From NCBI RefSeq assembly GCF_003049665.1, contig NZ_PYWM01000018.1, forward strand, positions 1-64,000: DNA of 64,000 nucleotides, written 5' to 3'. The notes under the pieces were generated by a model. The model was given only the letters and a program-made list of their open reading frames with translations. It ran no database searches and was not told the DNA's origin. Source of the stretch: Lysinibacillus mangiferihumi. Its GTDB lineage: Bacteria; Bacillota; Bacilli; Bacillales_A; Planococcaceae. The position numbers and the translations under genes are program-made. This document shows, in pieces, positions 41,148-49,705 of this stretch. Position 1 is the first letter of the stretch; every line of letters starts with the position of its first letter.

Positions 41148-41855
41148 TTGCGTTGGAAGGAAGTTAGCAAGACAGATAATCTGTCACTTGTCCACCAGGC
41201 AGCAATGGAACTGGATGTGAATGAACGGGACGAGCGCGGGAGGACACCGCTGATGCTTTTTTTAACTAATCGAATGCCTGTACAAGCGATTGAAATATTA
41301 ATAGAGCACGGAGCAGAACTTGAAGCACAAGATAAACTTGGTGAAACGCCACTAAAAAAAGCTGTAAAGTTTAAGCAAGTGGATGCTATATTGAAGCTGA
41401 TCGAAGCGGGAGCCGAACTGGATTCGCCACTGGGTATTTTAGCGACGGCTTGGAATGCAGCTCGTACAGATAAAAAGCTTGCTGACCTTCTGCTTGCAAC
41501 AAAAGGAGCGGTTCGCCTTTCGTTGACAATGGAAGAACAAAGCTTTGTTGAGGAGCTGTTGTATGAAGAGTCACAAAACAAACTATGCGAGAAAATAGCA
41601 CACATTAATTCGCCAGAAATATTACATGCCATTGTGAACGGATATAACTGGGATGATGGTCCGGAACCGATGCTATGCGTTTTTCATAATCCAGCAACGC
41701 CAGAAATTACACTTCTTGATATGTATGATTTGTTAGATGGGGATTACTGGATGGACAAGAGGGATTCACATGATTTATTAAACACAGGTGAGGAGAAGCG
41801 TTTTACGGAGCTTGCTGTTGCACTGTATAAAAGATTAAAGCAGTGCCGTCACTAA
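41148..41855 (+). CDS. Ankyrin-repeat protein with DUF4274 domain
   Basis: A 235-residue protein. Residues about 12-100 carry ankyrin repeats (ELDVNERDERGRTPLMLFLT, IEILIEHGAELEAQDKLGET, AILKLIEAGAELDSP). Residues about 160-230 match DUF4274 (ILHAIVNGYNWDDGPEPMLC, TLLDMYDLLDGDYWMDKRDS). Both modules are known in immunity-type proteins of polymorphic toxin loci. TTG start with AAGGGGGAATAATC upstream; terminator follows directly. Confidence 0.75.
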   Translation: MRWKEVSKTDNLSLVHQAAMELDVNERDERGRTPLMLFLTNRMPVQAIEILIEHGAELEAQDKLGETPLKKAVKFKQVDAILKLIEAGAELDSPLGILATAWNAARTDKKLADLLLATKGAVRLSLTMEEQSFVEELLYEESQNKLCEKIAHINSPEILHAIVNGYNWDDGPEPMLCVFHNPATPEITLLDMYDLLDGDYWMDKRDSHDLLNTGEEKRFTELAVALYKRLKQCRH

Positions 41856-41862
41856 TGATAAG

Positions 41863-41890
41863 AAGAGCCCGCTTTGCAAGCGAGCTCTTT
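41863..41890 (+). terminator. Bidirectional terminator between convergent genes
   Basis: AGAGC-GCTT pairs with AAGC-GCTCT around TGC, with T's on both strands. Confidence 0.85.
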
Positions 41891-41896
41891 GTATTA

Positions 41897-43279
41897 TTAG
41901 TAAGCATTTAATTTATTGATAACTTTCTCTGCAAACACATTGCTAAAGCGAATAATTCCATGTTCTTGTATAATCAGCCCTTCGTTGAGGCGATGATCGA
42001 GCCAATCTGTAATAAAGGAAGGTGCATACCCACCTAGACCGAACTCACTGCCAAATGCGATGATGTTTTGATAAGCTTCTATATATTGGTCGTAACTAGT
42101 TTCAGGATACGACTTTGTATATAACCAAAATTGCACATCATACATGGTATAGGATAATTGATCTGCATGAAAACTAAAATGGCCTTTCTCTTCGACAATC
42201 TGTGTACATATGCTACGGATTTTCTGTTCCACTTGATCCACCTCTGTTACACGAGAGCACAGCTCCTCCAGCAGAGGAGAAAACTTCCCATGCGCTACTT
42301 TAGCCAGGGCTTCTTCTTTGTCTTCTTCAGAAGTATCATAGTGTTCTTCATTCACTAAGCCTTTAATAAATGCTTCAAAATTATCGGCAAGGAACGTAAT
42401 CTCATAATCATCTTCTTGATCGACATGAATCACTTCAGGTTCACCATCTCGACCACATGCTCGATAGTCTAACATCACGACATCATGCCCGGCTGAAGGA
42501 CAATCACAAATAACTACTCCAATGTCTGGATATCCCCATTCCTCTATCATAAACGGACTGCCCAAATCTCCGCATAGGGAATAGCTTTTCTCACGTCCAA
42601 TACCCATAATACCTGTAATGGCAATATGATCTTCCGCCCAGGAAGTTGCCACCTCTGTTGGAAAGCAAGTATTCCTCGGTACTCCGCCATTATGTTGCTT
42701 CATTAAATAAATATACGAAGCGGGGAGTTTATAACCAAGCTCTTTCTCTATAGAGGCAATTAATTCATCCGACGGTGGCTCTGATTGATAGGATTTTCTT
42801 GCATACTCGCTATCTTCCCAAAATGCATGTAGAGACATCTCTGAAAAAGGAATCCTCTTTTCTACGGAGCCACCACGCTCGGAGTAAGCTTTCTTCTGGG
42901 CAAGCCGAAGTTCTTCACTTTTTTGCTTCTTGGCTTTAAGGGTACTCTGTCTTAAAAAATACTCGGTGCTGCGATCTCCGGAATCTAATTGGTCAGATAT
43001 GCTAAAAGCTTGAGCTGCTTCCTCATAGCGCTTTAAATAATAGAAAGCAAAGCCTACCCGATAATGCCATAGCGCATCTTGTTTACCTGCCTCAGAAATT
43101 TTACTAAAATGATTGAGCGCTTCTTCGTAAAGACCCAAATTGTTATAGGCTCTAGCCAAAATGCTAATCAATTCATCGTCTCGTTCTTCTTCAGGAATTG
43201 CTAAAAGGGTATCGACAATTCGCTGATGCTCATCTACTTCATGCCACTCGTTCAATTGATTTATAAGCTTTTGTTCCAT
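41897..43279 (-). CDS. TPR and SMI1/KNR4 (SUKH) domain protein
   Basis: A 460-residue protein. Residues about 1-120 are TPR-type repeats (ISILARAYNNLGLYEEALNH, YRVGFAFYYLKRYEEAAQAF). Residues about 170-310 are a SUKH domain: SDELIASIEKELGYKLPASY with LMKQHNGG, then GIMGIGREKSYSLCGDLGSP and DIGVVICDCPSAGHDVVMLD. The C-terminus is helical. SUKH proteins are a large class of immunity proteins, also used as regulators. Start ATG 43279 with TGGAGGTAGCA. Confidence 0.85.
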   Translation of the reverse strand: MEQKLINQLNEWHEVDEHQRIVDTLLAIPEEERDDELISILARAYNNLGLYEEALNHFSKISEAGKQDALWHYRVGFAFYYLKRYEEAAQAFSISDQLDSGDRSTEYFLRQSTLKAKKQKSEELRLAQKKAYSERGGSVEKRIPFSEMSLHAFWEDSEYARKSYQSEPPSDELIASIEKELGYKLPASYIYLMKQHNGGVPRNTCFPTEVATSWAEDHIAITGIMGIGREKSYSLCGDLGSPFMIEEWGYPDIGVVICDCPSAGHDVVMLDYRACGRDGEPEVIHVDQEDDYEITFLADNFEAFIKGLVNEEHYDTSEEDKEEALAKVAHGKFSPLLEELCSRVTEVDQVEQKIRSICTQIVEEKGHFSFHADQLSYTMYDVQFWLYTKSYPETSYDQYIEAYQNIIAFGSEFGLGGYAPSFITDWLDHRLNEGLIIQEHGIIRFSNVFAEKVINKLNAY

Positions 43280-43478
43280 TGCTACCTCCAAATGATTATT
43301 CAATAAATACTACCTATGTATCTGGTCAATCCTTACCTTTAAAATAGTAACATCTATAAATGAAGGATTCTAGAATTTTCCTGTATGAAACCATTAAGCC
43401 GGATTTACATTTTGATTGTTTATTGATTACTTCATGCCCATTTGTCCCATGATATAGGTAGATGGGGGGTGCAGGCTA

Positions 43479-43706
43479 ATGGATTATGAATACACCGTGA
43501 AGTTTTACTTTAACGAAAGCCGTGAAGAAGAATATAAAATTAAAAATAATATTGGACAAGAAACATTTGTAGAAGAACTGTCTAATGGATTTAATGAAAA
43601 GCCTTGGTATTCATTTACCGAAACTGAACATTTTAAAACGATATTAATTAGCACGAAGGAAGTTTATAAGGTATCGGTCGTGCAAAATGTTGTCACATTT
43701 GATTAA
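43479..43706 (+). CDS. Hypothetical small protein (75 aa)
   Basis: A soluble alpha/beta protein (YEYTVKFYFNESREEEYKIK ... WYSFTETEHFKTILISTKEV) with no recognised family. GGGGGGTG lies before the ATG, and a strong terminator follows 45 bases after the stop, so it is a single-gene unit. Confidence 0.6.
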   Translation: MDYEYTVKFYFNESREEEYKIKNNIGQETFVEELSNGFNEKPWYSFTETEHFKTILISTKEVYKVSVVQNVVTFD

Positions 43707-43752
43707 TTCAATGAATTTAATGTTTTTATCGTTATGCTTACAACTATATTTC

Positions 43753-43783
43753 AAAAGGAAGCTCTAATCGCTTCCTTTTTGTT
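43753..43783 (+). terminator. Intrinsic terminator
   Basis: A perfect 10-bp stem AAAAGGAAGC / GCTTCCTTTT, T-rich on both sides. Confidence 0.85.
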
Positions 43784-43837
43784 TATATAATATTACGCTA
43801 TAGAAAATGGCGATTAGTGTAAATAAAAAGGTTAACG

Positions 43838-44062
43838 TTAAATCGTCTGTTTCGTTTCATACTGGATGTTTACTTTGATTTTGTGCAAGTCCCTATCAAT
43901 TTTTGAAATTAACATATGTATTTCTTCATTTTCTGAAGCGTTAAACGTCTCTCCTCTTCGTTTGCTTAACGTGACTGTTTGATTGATTAACCGCAAACAA
44001 GATTTAATTAACGCTAAATCTGTTTTGATTGCTTCTTTATTTAAAATGTCTATTTCATCCAT
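43838..44062 (-). CDS. Hypothetical helical protein (74 aa)
   Basis: A helical, charged protein (EIDILNKEAIKTDLALIKSC ... EEIHMLISKIDRDLHKIKVN) with no family recognised. GTGGGGGTGAG precedes its ATG. It shares the terminator region with the convergent gene at 43479. Confidence 0.55.
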   Translation of the reverse strand: MDEIDILNKEAIKTDLALIKSCLRLINQTVTLSKRRGETFNASENEEIHMLISKIDRDLHKIKVNIQYETKQTI

Positions 44063-44264
44063 TAATACTCACCCCCACTATAGATAATACAATATTAGTA
44101 ATAATAGTAACCAATGCACAGCGCTGTCCTCAAAAAACTGATGAAATATATCTTAACCAGTTCATCTGTTGTTCATCTTGCCTTTGTAAAATATATCTGG
44201 GCAATAAATGTATGCATTCTTATAAAGGTACATTTAAATTTGTGCTATGAATCGGGTGATTGAA

Positions 44265-44639
44265 ATGCTAATAATGGCTACAATATTTATTACAGCAGCA
44301 CTAATTTTTTATACAGTAGGAGTATGGTCAGAAAAATTTCGAAAAACATTAAAATTGTGGCATGTGATTATTTTTTGGATAGGCTTCATGTGCGATACGC
44401 TTGGAACGACCATGATGGAAAAAATGGCTACAGAAGGATCTTTATTTAGCTTTCATGGCGTAACAGGTTTATTAGCTATTGTGTTAATGTTATTTCATGC
44501 CATTTGGGCTTCTATTGTATTGGTGAAAAATGACTCTAAAATGAAGCATAAGTTCCATAAGTTAAGCATGGTGGTATGGTTCATCTGGTTGTTTCCTTAT
44601 ATATCTGGAATGATATTTGGAATGATTAATAAAATTTAA
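44265..44639 (+). CDS. HsmA-type membrane protein
   Basis: A 124-residue protein with four membrane spans: ATIFITAALIFYTVGVWSEK, LWHVIIFWIGFMCDTLGTTM, GVTGLLAIVLMLFHAIWASI and LSMVVWFIWLFPYISGMIFG. The pattern with conserved His (LWHVI, FHG, FHAIW, KFHKL) fits the HsmA/TIGR03987 family of small membrane proteins, whose His residues suggest cofactor or metal binding. ATG 44265 with GGGTGAT is preferred; ATG 44247 is possible. Confidence 0.7.
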   Translation: MLIMATIFITAALIFYTVGVWSEKFRKTLKLWHVIIFWIGFMCDTLGTTMMEKMATEGSLFSFHGVTGLLAIVLMLFHAIWASIVLVKNDSKMKHKFHKLSMVVWFIWLFPYISGMIFGMINKI

Positions 44640-44976
44640 AGTTTAGTTCTTTGAAAAAATGTTCTAAAAATTACCCTGTTTATTATTATGTCACAATACT
44701 TTCATTTGATATTCAAATCTTATATGGTATGGTTTTGAATGGGGCATTTACTGAATTCCAATTTTCAATGGGCGCTATCTAAATCAACATTATATTTTAG
44801 TTCTAAAATAAATGTATGGGCAAAATAACATCCAATTAGATGGTTACAATTAATGTAAATCCCTTTTGAATGAGTGGTGGATGAAAACATCCCTCTAATG
44901 AAACACGGAGCAATGAAGGTGATACAATTTAATTACTTGCTACTACATTAATAAATTATGAAAGAGCTGATAAGAT
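44640..44976. other. Intergenic region, no gene seen
   Basis: AT-rich, with no open frame that has a ribosome binding site, and no terminator or promoter I can defend. Confidence 0.4.
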
Positions 44977-45417
44977 ATGACATGGGGTTTAGTTATGACA
45001 ATAGTGATTGGATCTATTGTTAAATTGGTAATGAGTCCTCCAAGCATCGTTGTAGGATGGACTGTCAGTAAATTTGAACTGCACAAAAAACTGGATGCAA
45101 AAGATGTTACCGTAACCTATAACGGAAAGAATTTAGAAGAAGAAGAAAAAAGTAGATTTACTAACTATTTTAATGAAGCTTCGTTTTTAAAAAAGCATTA
45201 TATTTTCCCAGGTAATGAAAAGTTATTTTTAGAACCTGAATCGAATATCACGCCATTTGTTATCAATTTTAAAAAAGGCAAAAAGGATATACACTTCTTT
45301 GTTTTTAATTACGATAATCACGTTGATATCGTGAAGAAATACAAGGAAAAAGTCGTTTCGTACAGTGTAAGTTCTGATTGTTTACAAAACTTTTCAACGT
45401 CTAAAGGTTTAGTATAA
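44977..45417 (+). CDS. yfmQ: YfmQ family protein
   Basis: A 146-residue protein. An N-terminal hydrophobic stretch (GLVMTIVIGSIVKLVMSPPS) is followed by VVGWTVSKFELHKKLDAKDV, TVTYNGKNLEEEEKSRFTNY and FNEASFLKKHYIFPGNEKLF, the blocks I associate with B. subtilis YfmQ. Function unknown; probably membrane-anchored with the C-terminal domain in the cytoplasm. The ribosome binding site is weak (AGAGCTGATAAG). A terminator follows. Confidence 0.7.
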   Translation: MTWGLVMTIVIGSIVKLVMSPPSIVVGWTVSKFELHKKLDAKDVTVTYNGKNLEEEEKSRFTNYFNEASFLKKHYIFPGNEKLFLEPESNITPFVINFKKGKKDIHFFVFNYDNHVDIVKKYKEKVVSYSVSSDCLQNFSTSKGLV

Positions 45418-45439
45418 AAAGCTTTCATAGCAAATGATT

Positions 45440-45480
45440 CAACCAGTTGTCGGTATTATAGCGGCGACTGGTTGTTTTCG
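45440..45480 (+). terminator. Terminator after the YfmQ gene
   Basis: CAACCAGT and ACTGGTTG pair, with inner GTCG/CGGC. TTTTCGTTTT follows. Confidence 0.75.
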
Positions 45481-45493
45481 TTTTACATGAAAT

Positions 45494-45528
45494 GAAAAAG
45501 GCACTTACCAAATTGTAAGTGCCTTTTA
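45494..45528 (-). terminator. Bidirectional terminator
   Basis: A perfect stem AAAAGGCACTTAC / GTAAGTGCCTTTT with a 6-nt loop. It serves the decayed minus-strand gene next to it. Confidence 0.85.
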
Positions 45529-45927
45529 TTGCGTCGTCTTTTTTAAAATAGTAAAAAAATTGCTATCGTTTGTGATTGTATAGTCCTCTTTGGTACTTAT
45601 GACAGTCAGTGATTTATTATGTGAATCAAGGAATATCGCATAACCTGTATTTAATGTGAAGTTGATTCGGTAATCATAATCAAGCAAGGATGCTGATGCT
45701 TTTTCAAATTTGGCGTTTTTAAAAGATTCTAAAAGTTCTTTTTGTGTTTCTTCGGGGAGTTTTATTTCTGTAAATATATCTTTGTCGCCTATATTGACTC
45801 TATGAACAGTGACAGTTGGATTGGCTGCATTGAAATTAGCGTTCGTTAATACATCTGTTGCAGAATAAGTTCGACTTTTTATTGCAATAAAAAAACTAGC
45901 AACAACGATTACAAGTAAAACCCCTCT
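45526..45927 (-). pseudogene. Membrane-anchored protein gene without a start codon
   Basis: An open frame of 133 codons with coding character but no ATG, GTG or TTG at its head. It reads GVLLVIVVASFFIAIKSRTY (an N-terminal membrane anchor), then FNAANPTVTVHRVNIGDKDI, LPEETQKELLESFKNAKFEK and FLDSHNKSLTVISTKEDYTI. The region just upstream (AAAAAAAGGATAAAGAGGGG) has a ribosome-site-like AGAGGGG. A one-base shift before it would restore a start with a short Lys-rich head. Likely a recent frameshift. Function unknown. Confidence 0.6.
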
Positions 45928-46035
45928 TTATCCTTTTTTTATAAAATTATAGCAAAATGCTGCAATTAAAAAGAATAGCATTTGCAATTCTATTACGAAA
46001 GATCATAAAATTTTTATATTGTATTTATTTGAAAA

Positions 46036-46064
46036 TTGACTAGGATGGATTTTGTTTATAAAAT
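46036..46064 (+). promoter_or_regulatory. Possible promoter of the restriction-modification operon
   Basis: TTGACT (46036-46041) and TAAAAT (46059-46064) are 17 bp apart, about 180 bases before the methyltransferase start. The remaining bases of this gap (45928-46243) hold no gene. Confidence 0.4.
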
Positions 46065-46243
46065 TTGTGTACTGTGTTTAGTAAGTTAGTGGTTTTTACA
46101 GCACAAAATAGCTTTAAGTTAGCAGCATTTGCCTTCTATAAAAATTAGCAAATACATGAATTACACGTGATTTTCTTACTAATGGTTAGAGGTTAGTTAA
46201 AATGATTAATAATACATGGCGTTTGAATGGATGGTGTCAGTAA

Positions 46244-47533
46244 ATGTTAGCAGAAAATATAAGGTCAGCTAAAAGAGGAAAAAATGAACGGAATGGTATT
46301 CACAATTGGCATCCCTATTATGCTAGTTACTCTGAATACTTTGTGGAGGATATGCTAGATTATTTAGGAGCTAATGAAAGCTCGATTGTACTCGATCCTT
46401 GGATGGGTAGTGGGACAACGGCTTTAGTGTGCCAAAAGAGAGGAATCAAATCTTTTGGTATAGATATCAACCCAGTGATGGTCATTTTTTCGAAAGCTAA
46501 AACTAGAAATTTAATTGAATTTAATTTGGATAGTATCGGAAATGCTATTAAGGAAACTGCTAGTCATGTGAAACTTGCAGAAGATGAATTTTTAAATAAT
46601 GAAGACACATTAGAATTTGTAAGTTATAAACATCTGAATGTGTTAAATAAAATTCAACTAGCTATCGACGACGTTTGTAAGCATCACAGCGATATTTCGG
46701 ATGCACCATTATCAGATACAATACGAGCTTTTTACTTTGCAGTTCTATTTAGATGTTTAAGATACGTAGGGAAATTCAAGATAGGTAAAAATCCAACATG
46801 GCTAGTGAATGAAATACGCAAAGCGAGAACCGACGAAGTAGATACATATCATTTATTTTATCATTATGTAAAGGCCATGATAAAAGACTTAGAAACATAC
46901 TATACGAATATTTTAAATTATGACTATTTCTATCCCTCTTTGTATGAAGGGGACAGTAAAAAAATGATTTTTTCTGATTGTACCGCAGATAATATCATTA
47001 CTTCTCCTCCGTATTTAACACGCATTGATTACGCTGTTTCTACAAAGCCAGAATTATTGTTTTTAGGCTATAAACAAGATACGGATTTTGATAGAGTGAG
47101 AAGAGCGACTATGGGAGCTCCTGTTATTGCTGATAAAAATATAGACATAAACGAAAAATGGGGTAGTTGTATTTGTTCCTTTTTAAAACAAGTGAAAGAA
47201 CATCATGCAAAAGCCTCCCAAAGTTATTACCTACCTATATTTCTACAGTATTTTAGAGATGCATTTGAGTCATTACGTGAAATCAAACGAGTGTTAAAAC
47301 CGAATGGAAAAGCTTGTCTTGTGGTGCAATCTTCTTATTATAAAGATGTAGAAGCTAAACTAGGAGAAATGTATGTGGAAATGGCTCAATCCCTTAATTT
47401 AGAAGCACAAATTATTAAACGAGATGTTGTGAAACATCATTTAGCCAATGTTAATACGAAATCTTCGAAATATGTGAAAAATAAAATTTACTATGAGGAT
47501 GCTGTTCTTATAAGAAAGAAGGGGAAAAATTGA
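46244..47533 (+). CDS. DNA methyltransferase (SPPY type) of a restriction-modification pair
   Basis: A 429-residue amino-methyltransferase. DPWMGSGTTALV (residues 51-62) is motif I for SAM binding, and TSPPY (253-257) is the catalytic motif IV, a form often seen in N4-cytosine enzymes. VLKPNGKACLVVQSSYY near the end is motif VIII-like. About 190 residues separate motif I and SPPY, placing a large recognition-type insert between them. It protects host DNA from the adjacent nuclease. The stop overlaps the next start. Confidence 0.88.
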   Translation: MLAENIRSAKRGKNERNGIHNWHPYYASYSEYFVEDMLDYLGANESSIVLDPWMGSGTTALVCQKRGIKSFGIDINPVMVIFSKAKTRNLIEFNLDSIGNAIKETASHVKLAEDEFLNNEDTLEFVSYKHLNVLNKIQLAIDDVCKHHSDISDAPLSDTIRAFYFAVLFRCLRYVGKFKIGKNPTWLVNEIRKARTDEVDTYHLFYHYVKAMIKDLETYYTNILNYDYFYPSLYEGDSKKMIFSDCTADNIITSPPYLTRIDYAVSTKPELLFLGYKQDTDFDRVRRATMGAPVIADKNIDINEKWGSCICSFLKQVKEHHAKASQSYYLPIFLQYFRDAFESLREIKRVLKPNGKACLVVQSSYYKDVEAKLGEMYVEMAQSLNLEAQIIKRDVVKHHLANVNTKSSKYVKNKIYYEDAVLIRKKGKN

Positions 47534-48351
47534 CGGAGTATAGTAGCCATAGAGAACAAGTAGCACAAGTTCATCGTGTGTCAGATAGACAAAATATCGT
47601 CGAAAATGCTTTATTACACGCATTCGAACCTTTTATTTTTATAAAAGAAGTACCATTTATTAATTTTGGTAATATGACTGCTGGTGAATTAGCGAATGCA
47701 TTTAGCGCTTATCCTATCGTGGTCAAATCCATTTTAGCGACGGTAAATGTTGCAGGAAGGGCGATTAAGCGAGATTTAGATATATCTATTGATACATATA
47801 GTGATAAGTTACCGAAAGAAAAAGCGGCTATTTTAGCAGGTTATATTAAACCGATGTTACCCAATGAACTTGCAATTCCTGCAATATGTGAGCTGGATAG
47901 ATGGTTTTATGTAGATAAAGAAATAAGAAAATTTAAAGGTAGTTGGGAAAAAGCGATTCTTACTATTTTAAAAAAGAATGCAAGAACGGATGATTTTAAA
48001 AAAGTTAAGTTTGAATGTGATGGGGAAAACTTTCAATTAGATGCAGTACATCCATCCAATGCGCCCTATAAGGTTGGTATCGATGTCAGGAGAATTGAGG
48101 CAAAACAAGATATCCATAAAAGAGCGGATGAAATCATCAATAAGGCGAGAAAATTTAAAAAAATTTGTCCGAATGCTAGCTTTTACGCAATAATTTATTA
48201 CCCATTTACGAGTGAACATATTAATTTACAAACCAGATTAAAAGATGAACATATTAATGGTGTTTTTTTTGCTACCGAATCATTTTCAAGCATTGAACAG
48301 CAGACAAAGTATATTTTAAGTTCAGAAGGTTTACTTAAGGATGAGATTTAA
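47530..48351 (+). CDS. Putative type II restriction endonuclease
   Basis: A 273-residue protein beginning at TTG in a 4-base overlap with the methyltransferase stop. The C-terminal half shows a PD-(D/E)xK-like core: FQLDAVHPSNAPYKVGIDVR with Asp171 and Asp185, followed by a helix (ADEIINKARKFKKICPNASF) and a strand (YAIIYYPFTSE). The usual Lys of DxK is Arg187 here, so the catalytic assignment is tentative. Coupling to a methyltransferase strongly supports a restriction role. Site unknown. Confidence 0.75.
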   Translation: MTEYSSHREQVAQVHRVSDRQNIVENALLHAFEPFIFIKEVPFINFGNMTAGELANAFSAYPIVVKSILATVNVAGRAIKRDLDISIDTYSDKLPKEKAAILAGYIKPMLPNELAIPAICELDRWFYVDKEIRKFKGSWEKAILTILKKNARTDDFKKVKFECDGENFQLDAVHPSNAPYKVGIDVRRIEAKQDIHKRADEIINKARKFKKICPNASFYAIIYYPFTSEHINLQTRLKDEHINGVFFATESFSSIEQQTKYILSSEGLLKDEI

Positions 48352-48412
48352 TAAATAATGAATAAATAATAGGTTATGAAGCAAAGTTAGAAATAATAAG
48401 GAGGAAACAAAT

Positions 48413-48979
48413 ATGTCAAAGAAAAATAAAATGTTATCACTCGAACAATGTGAGGAATTACTTCAAACTTTGCAAGAGCGATTTGAGAAAAATATGAATC
48501 GCCATCAAGGTCTTGATTGGGCGACAGTACAAGCAAAGCTCGAAACGAAAGCCGAAAAATTATGGTCACTCAATGAAATGGAAAGTACTGGCGGTGAGCC
48601 TGATGTCGTAGGGCATGACGAAAATACGGGGGAGTTTATTTTTTATGATTGTGCGAAGGAAAGCCCGAAAGGTCGCAGAAGTGTTTGTTACGATCGTGAA
48701 GCATTGGAGTCAAGGAAGAAGCACCAACCAGAAAATACTGCGATAGATATGGCAACGGCTATGGGCATTGAACTTTTAACAGAAGAACAATACCGAGCAT
48801 TGCAGGAACTAGGTACTTTCGATTTAAAAACATCGAGCTGGGTACAAACACCTGCAAATATTAGAAAGCTGGGCGGGGCCATCTTCTGTGATCGTCGCTA
48901 CGATACGGTCTTTATGTACCACAATGGAGCGGATTCCTACTATGCTGCAAGAGGCTTCCGTGGTGCGCTTAAAGTATAA
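48413..48979 (+). CDS. DUF4256 family protein
   Basis: A 188-residue soluble protein with LLQTLQERFEKNMNRHQGLD, TGGEPDVVGHDENTGEFIFY, DCAKESPKGRRSVCYDREAL and GGAIFCDRRYDTVFMYHNGA, the blocks of DUF4256. It is widespread as a single gene in bacteria; its function has not been established to my knowledge. AAGGAGGAAAC is a strong ribosome binding site. Confidence 0.85.
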   Translation: MSKKNKMLSLEQCEELLQTLQERFEKNMNRHQGLDWATVQAKLETKAEKLWSLNEMESTGGEPDVVGHDENTGEFIFYDCAKESPKGRRSVCYDREALESRKKHQPENTAIDMATAMGIELLTEEQYRALQELGTFDLKTSSWVQTPANIRKLGGAIFCDRRYDTVFMYHNGADSYYAARGFRGALKV

Positions 48980-48997
48980 TATAAAAAAACTTCGGAG

Positions 48998-49035
48998 AGC
49001 TTTCTAAAGCGTTTATGCTGTTTAGGAAGCTTTTA
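48998..49035 (+). terminator. Terminator after the DUF4256 gene
   Basis: AGCTTTCTAAA pairs with TTTAGGAAGCT (one mismatch), then TTTT. Confidence 0.7.
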
Positions 49036-49144
49036 GTATTGAATGCTAAAGCAAAACATTCATATACTAGCGACTTCTAGCGTTTGAAGGCTAATCACCA
49101 TAAGGAGAGTCCAAACGATGAAGAGCTAGTTTTGTTAATAATGA

Positions 49145-49185
49145 AAACAGTCATCCATGCAAATTTGCAGGGTGACTGTTTCTTT
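49145..49185 (+). terminator. Terminator-like hairpin
   Basis: AAACAGTCA and TGACTGTTT pair with an inner CAAATTTG palindrome, followed by TTTCTTTC. No gene is seen between 49036 and 49144, so it may end a short RNA. Confidence 0.6.
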
Positions 49186-49324
49186 CATATGAAAGCGGGA
49201 GCTAGTGAAAAAATGTAAAGACCGTATTTCAACCAGCTCGTCTATTTTGAAACACAATGAAAAGGGTCATTAGGCTGGGCATAACCCTTTTTAAAGAGAG
49301 GTGCAATGAATCTGTATGTTAGAA

Positions 49325-49495
49325 TTAGCAGTCTTCTTTGCTATTTATGAAAGTAGCGCCAACAATAATTAAAAGAATGAATAATACAACGATTAGAGCG
49401 AATGTTGAACCATAGCCATTGTTATTACCGTATTCATAGTTACCACAATAATTGTTGTTCCAATTGCCCCCTACATTTCCGCCGAAGTATCCCAT
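49325..49495 (-). CDS. YjcZ family sporulation protein (56 aa)
   Basis: Gly/Asn/Tyr-rich N-terminus (MGYFGGNVGGNWNNNYCGNY) followed by the diagnostic hydrophobic motif FALIVVLFILLIIVGATFI. YjcZ-type proteins are small spore-associated membrane proteins of Bacillaceae. GGAGGGAT precedes the ATG at 49495. Its presence is one of the better clues that the host forms spores. Confidence 0.88.
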   Translation of the reverse strand: MGYFGGNVGGNWNNNYCGNYEYGNNNGYGSTFALIVVLFILLIIVGATFINSKEDC

Positions 49496-49583
49496 GGAAA
49501 ATCCCTCCTTTCTTCAATATATAGTATGTAAACTACTAAGAAGTGGAGGGGTGTTTATCCATTGGGGTAAGAAAAATAATGAA

Positions 49584-49674
49584 ATCGCCACAAAAATCGT
49601 TGGAATCGCCACTAGAACAAAAGAAATCGCCACTAAAGCGGAAGAATCGCCACAAAAACCTCCAAAATCGCCAC
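49584..49674 (+). repeat. Five 21-bp tandem units carrying ATCGCCAC
   Basis: ATCGCCAC recurs at 49584, 49605, 49626, 49646 and 49667, a spacing of 21, 21, 20 and 21 bp, with AAA or GAA on each side. Read as codons the unit is seven residues (EIATK..), but the 20-bp step breaks any single frame. It lies between the YjcZ gene and the 3' end of the ABC ATPase gene. Confidence 0.75.
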
Positions 49675-49705
49675 AAAAACCATTTGTTCTTCGGTTCGTT
49701 ATTGG

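Noticed and set aside
44029-44250. 73-codon plus-strand frame before the HsmA-type gene
   Set aside because: Antisense to the start of the 74-aa gene, Cys-rich by chance, no ribosome binding site.
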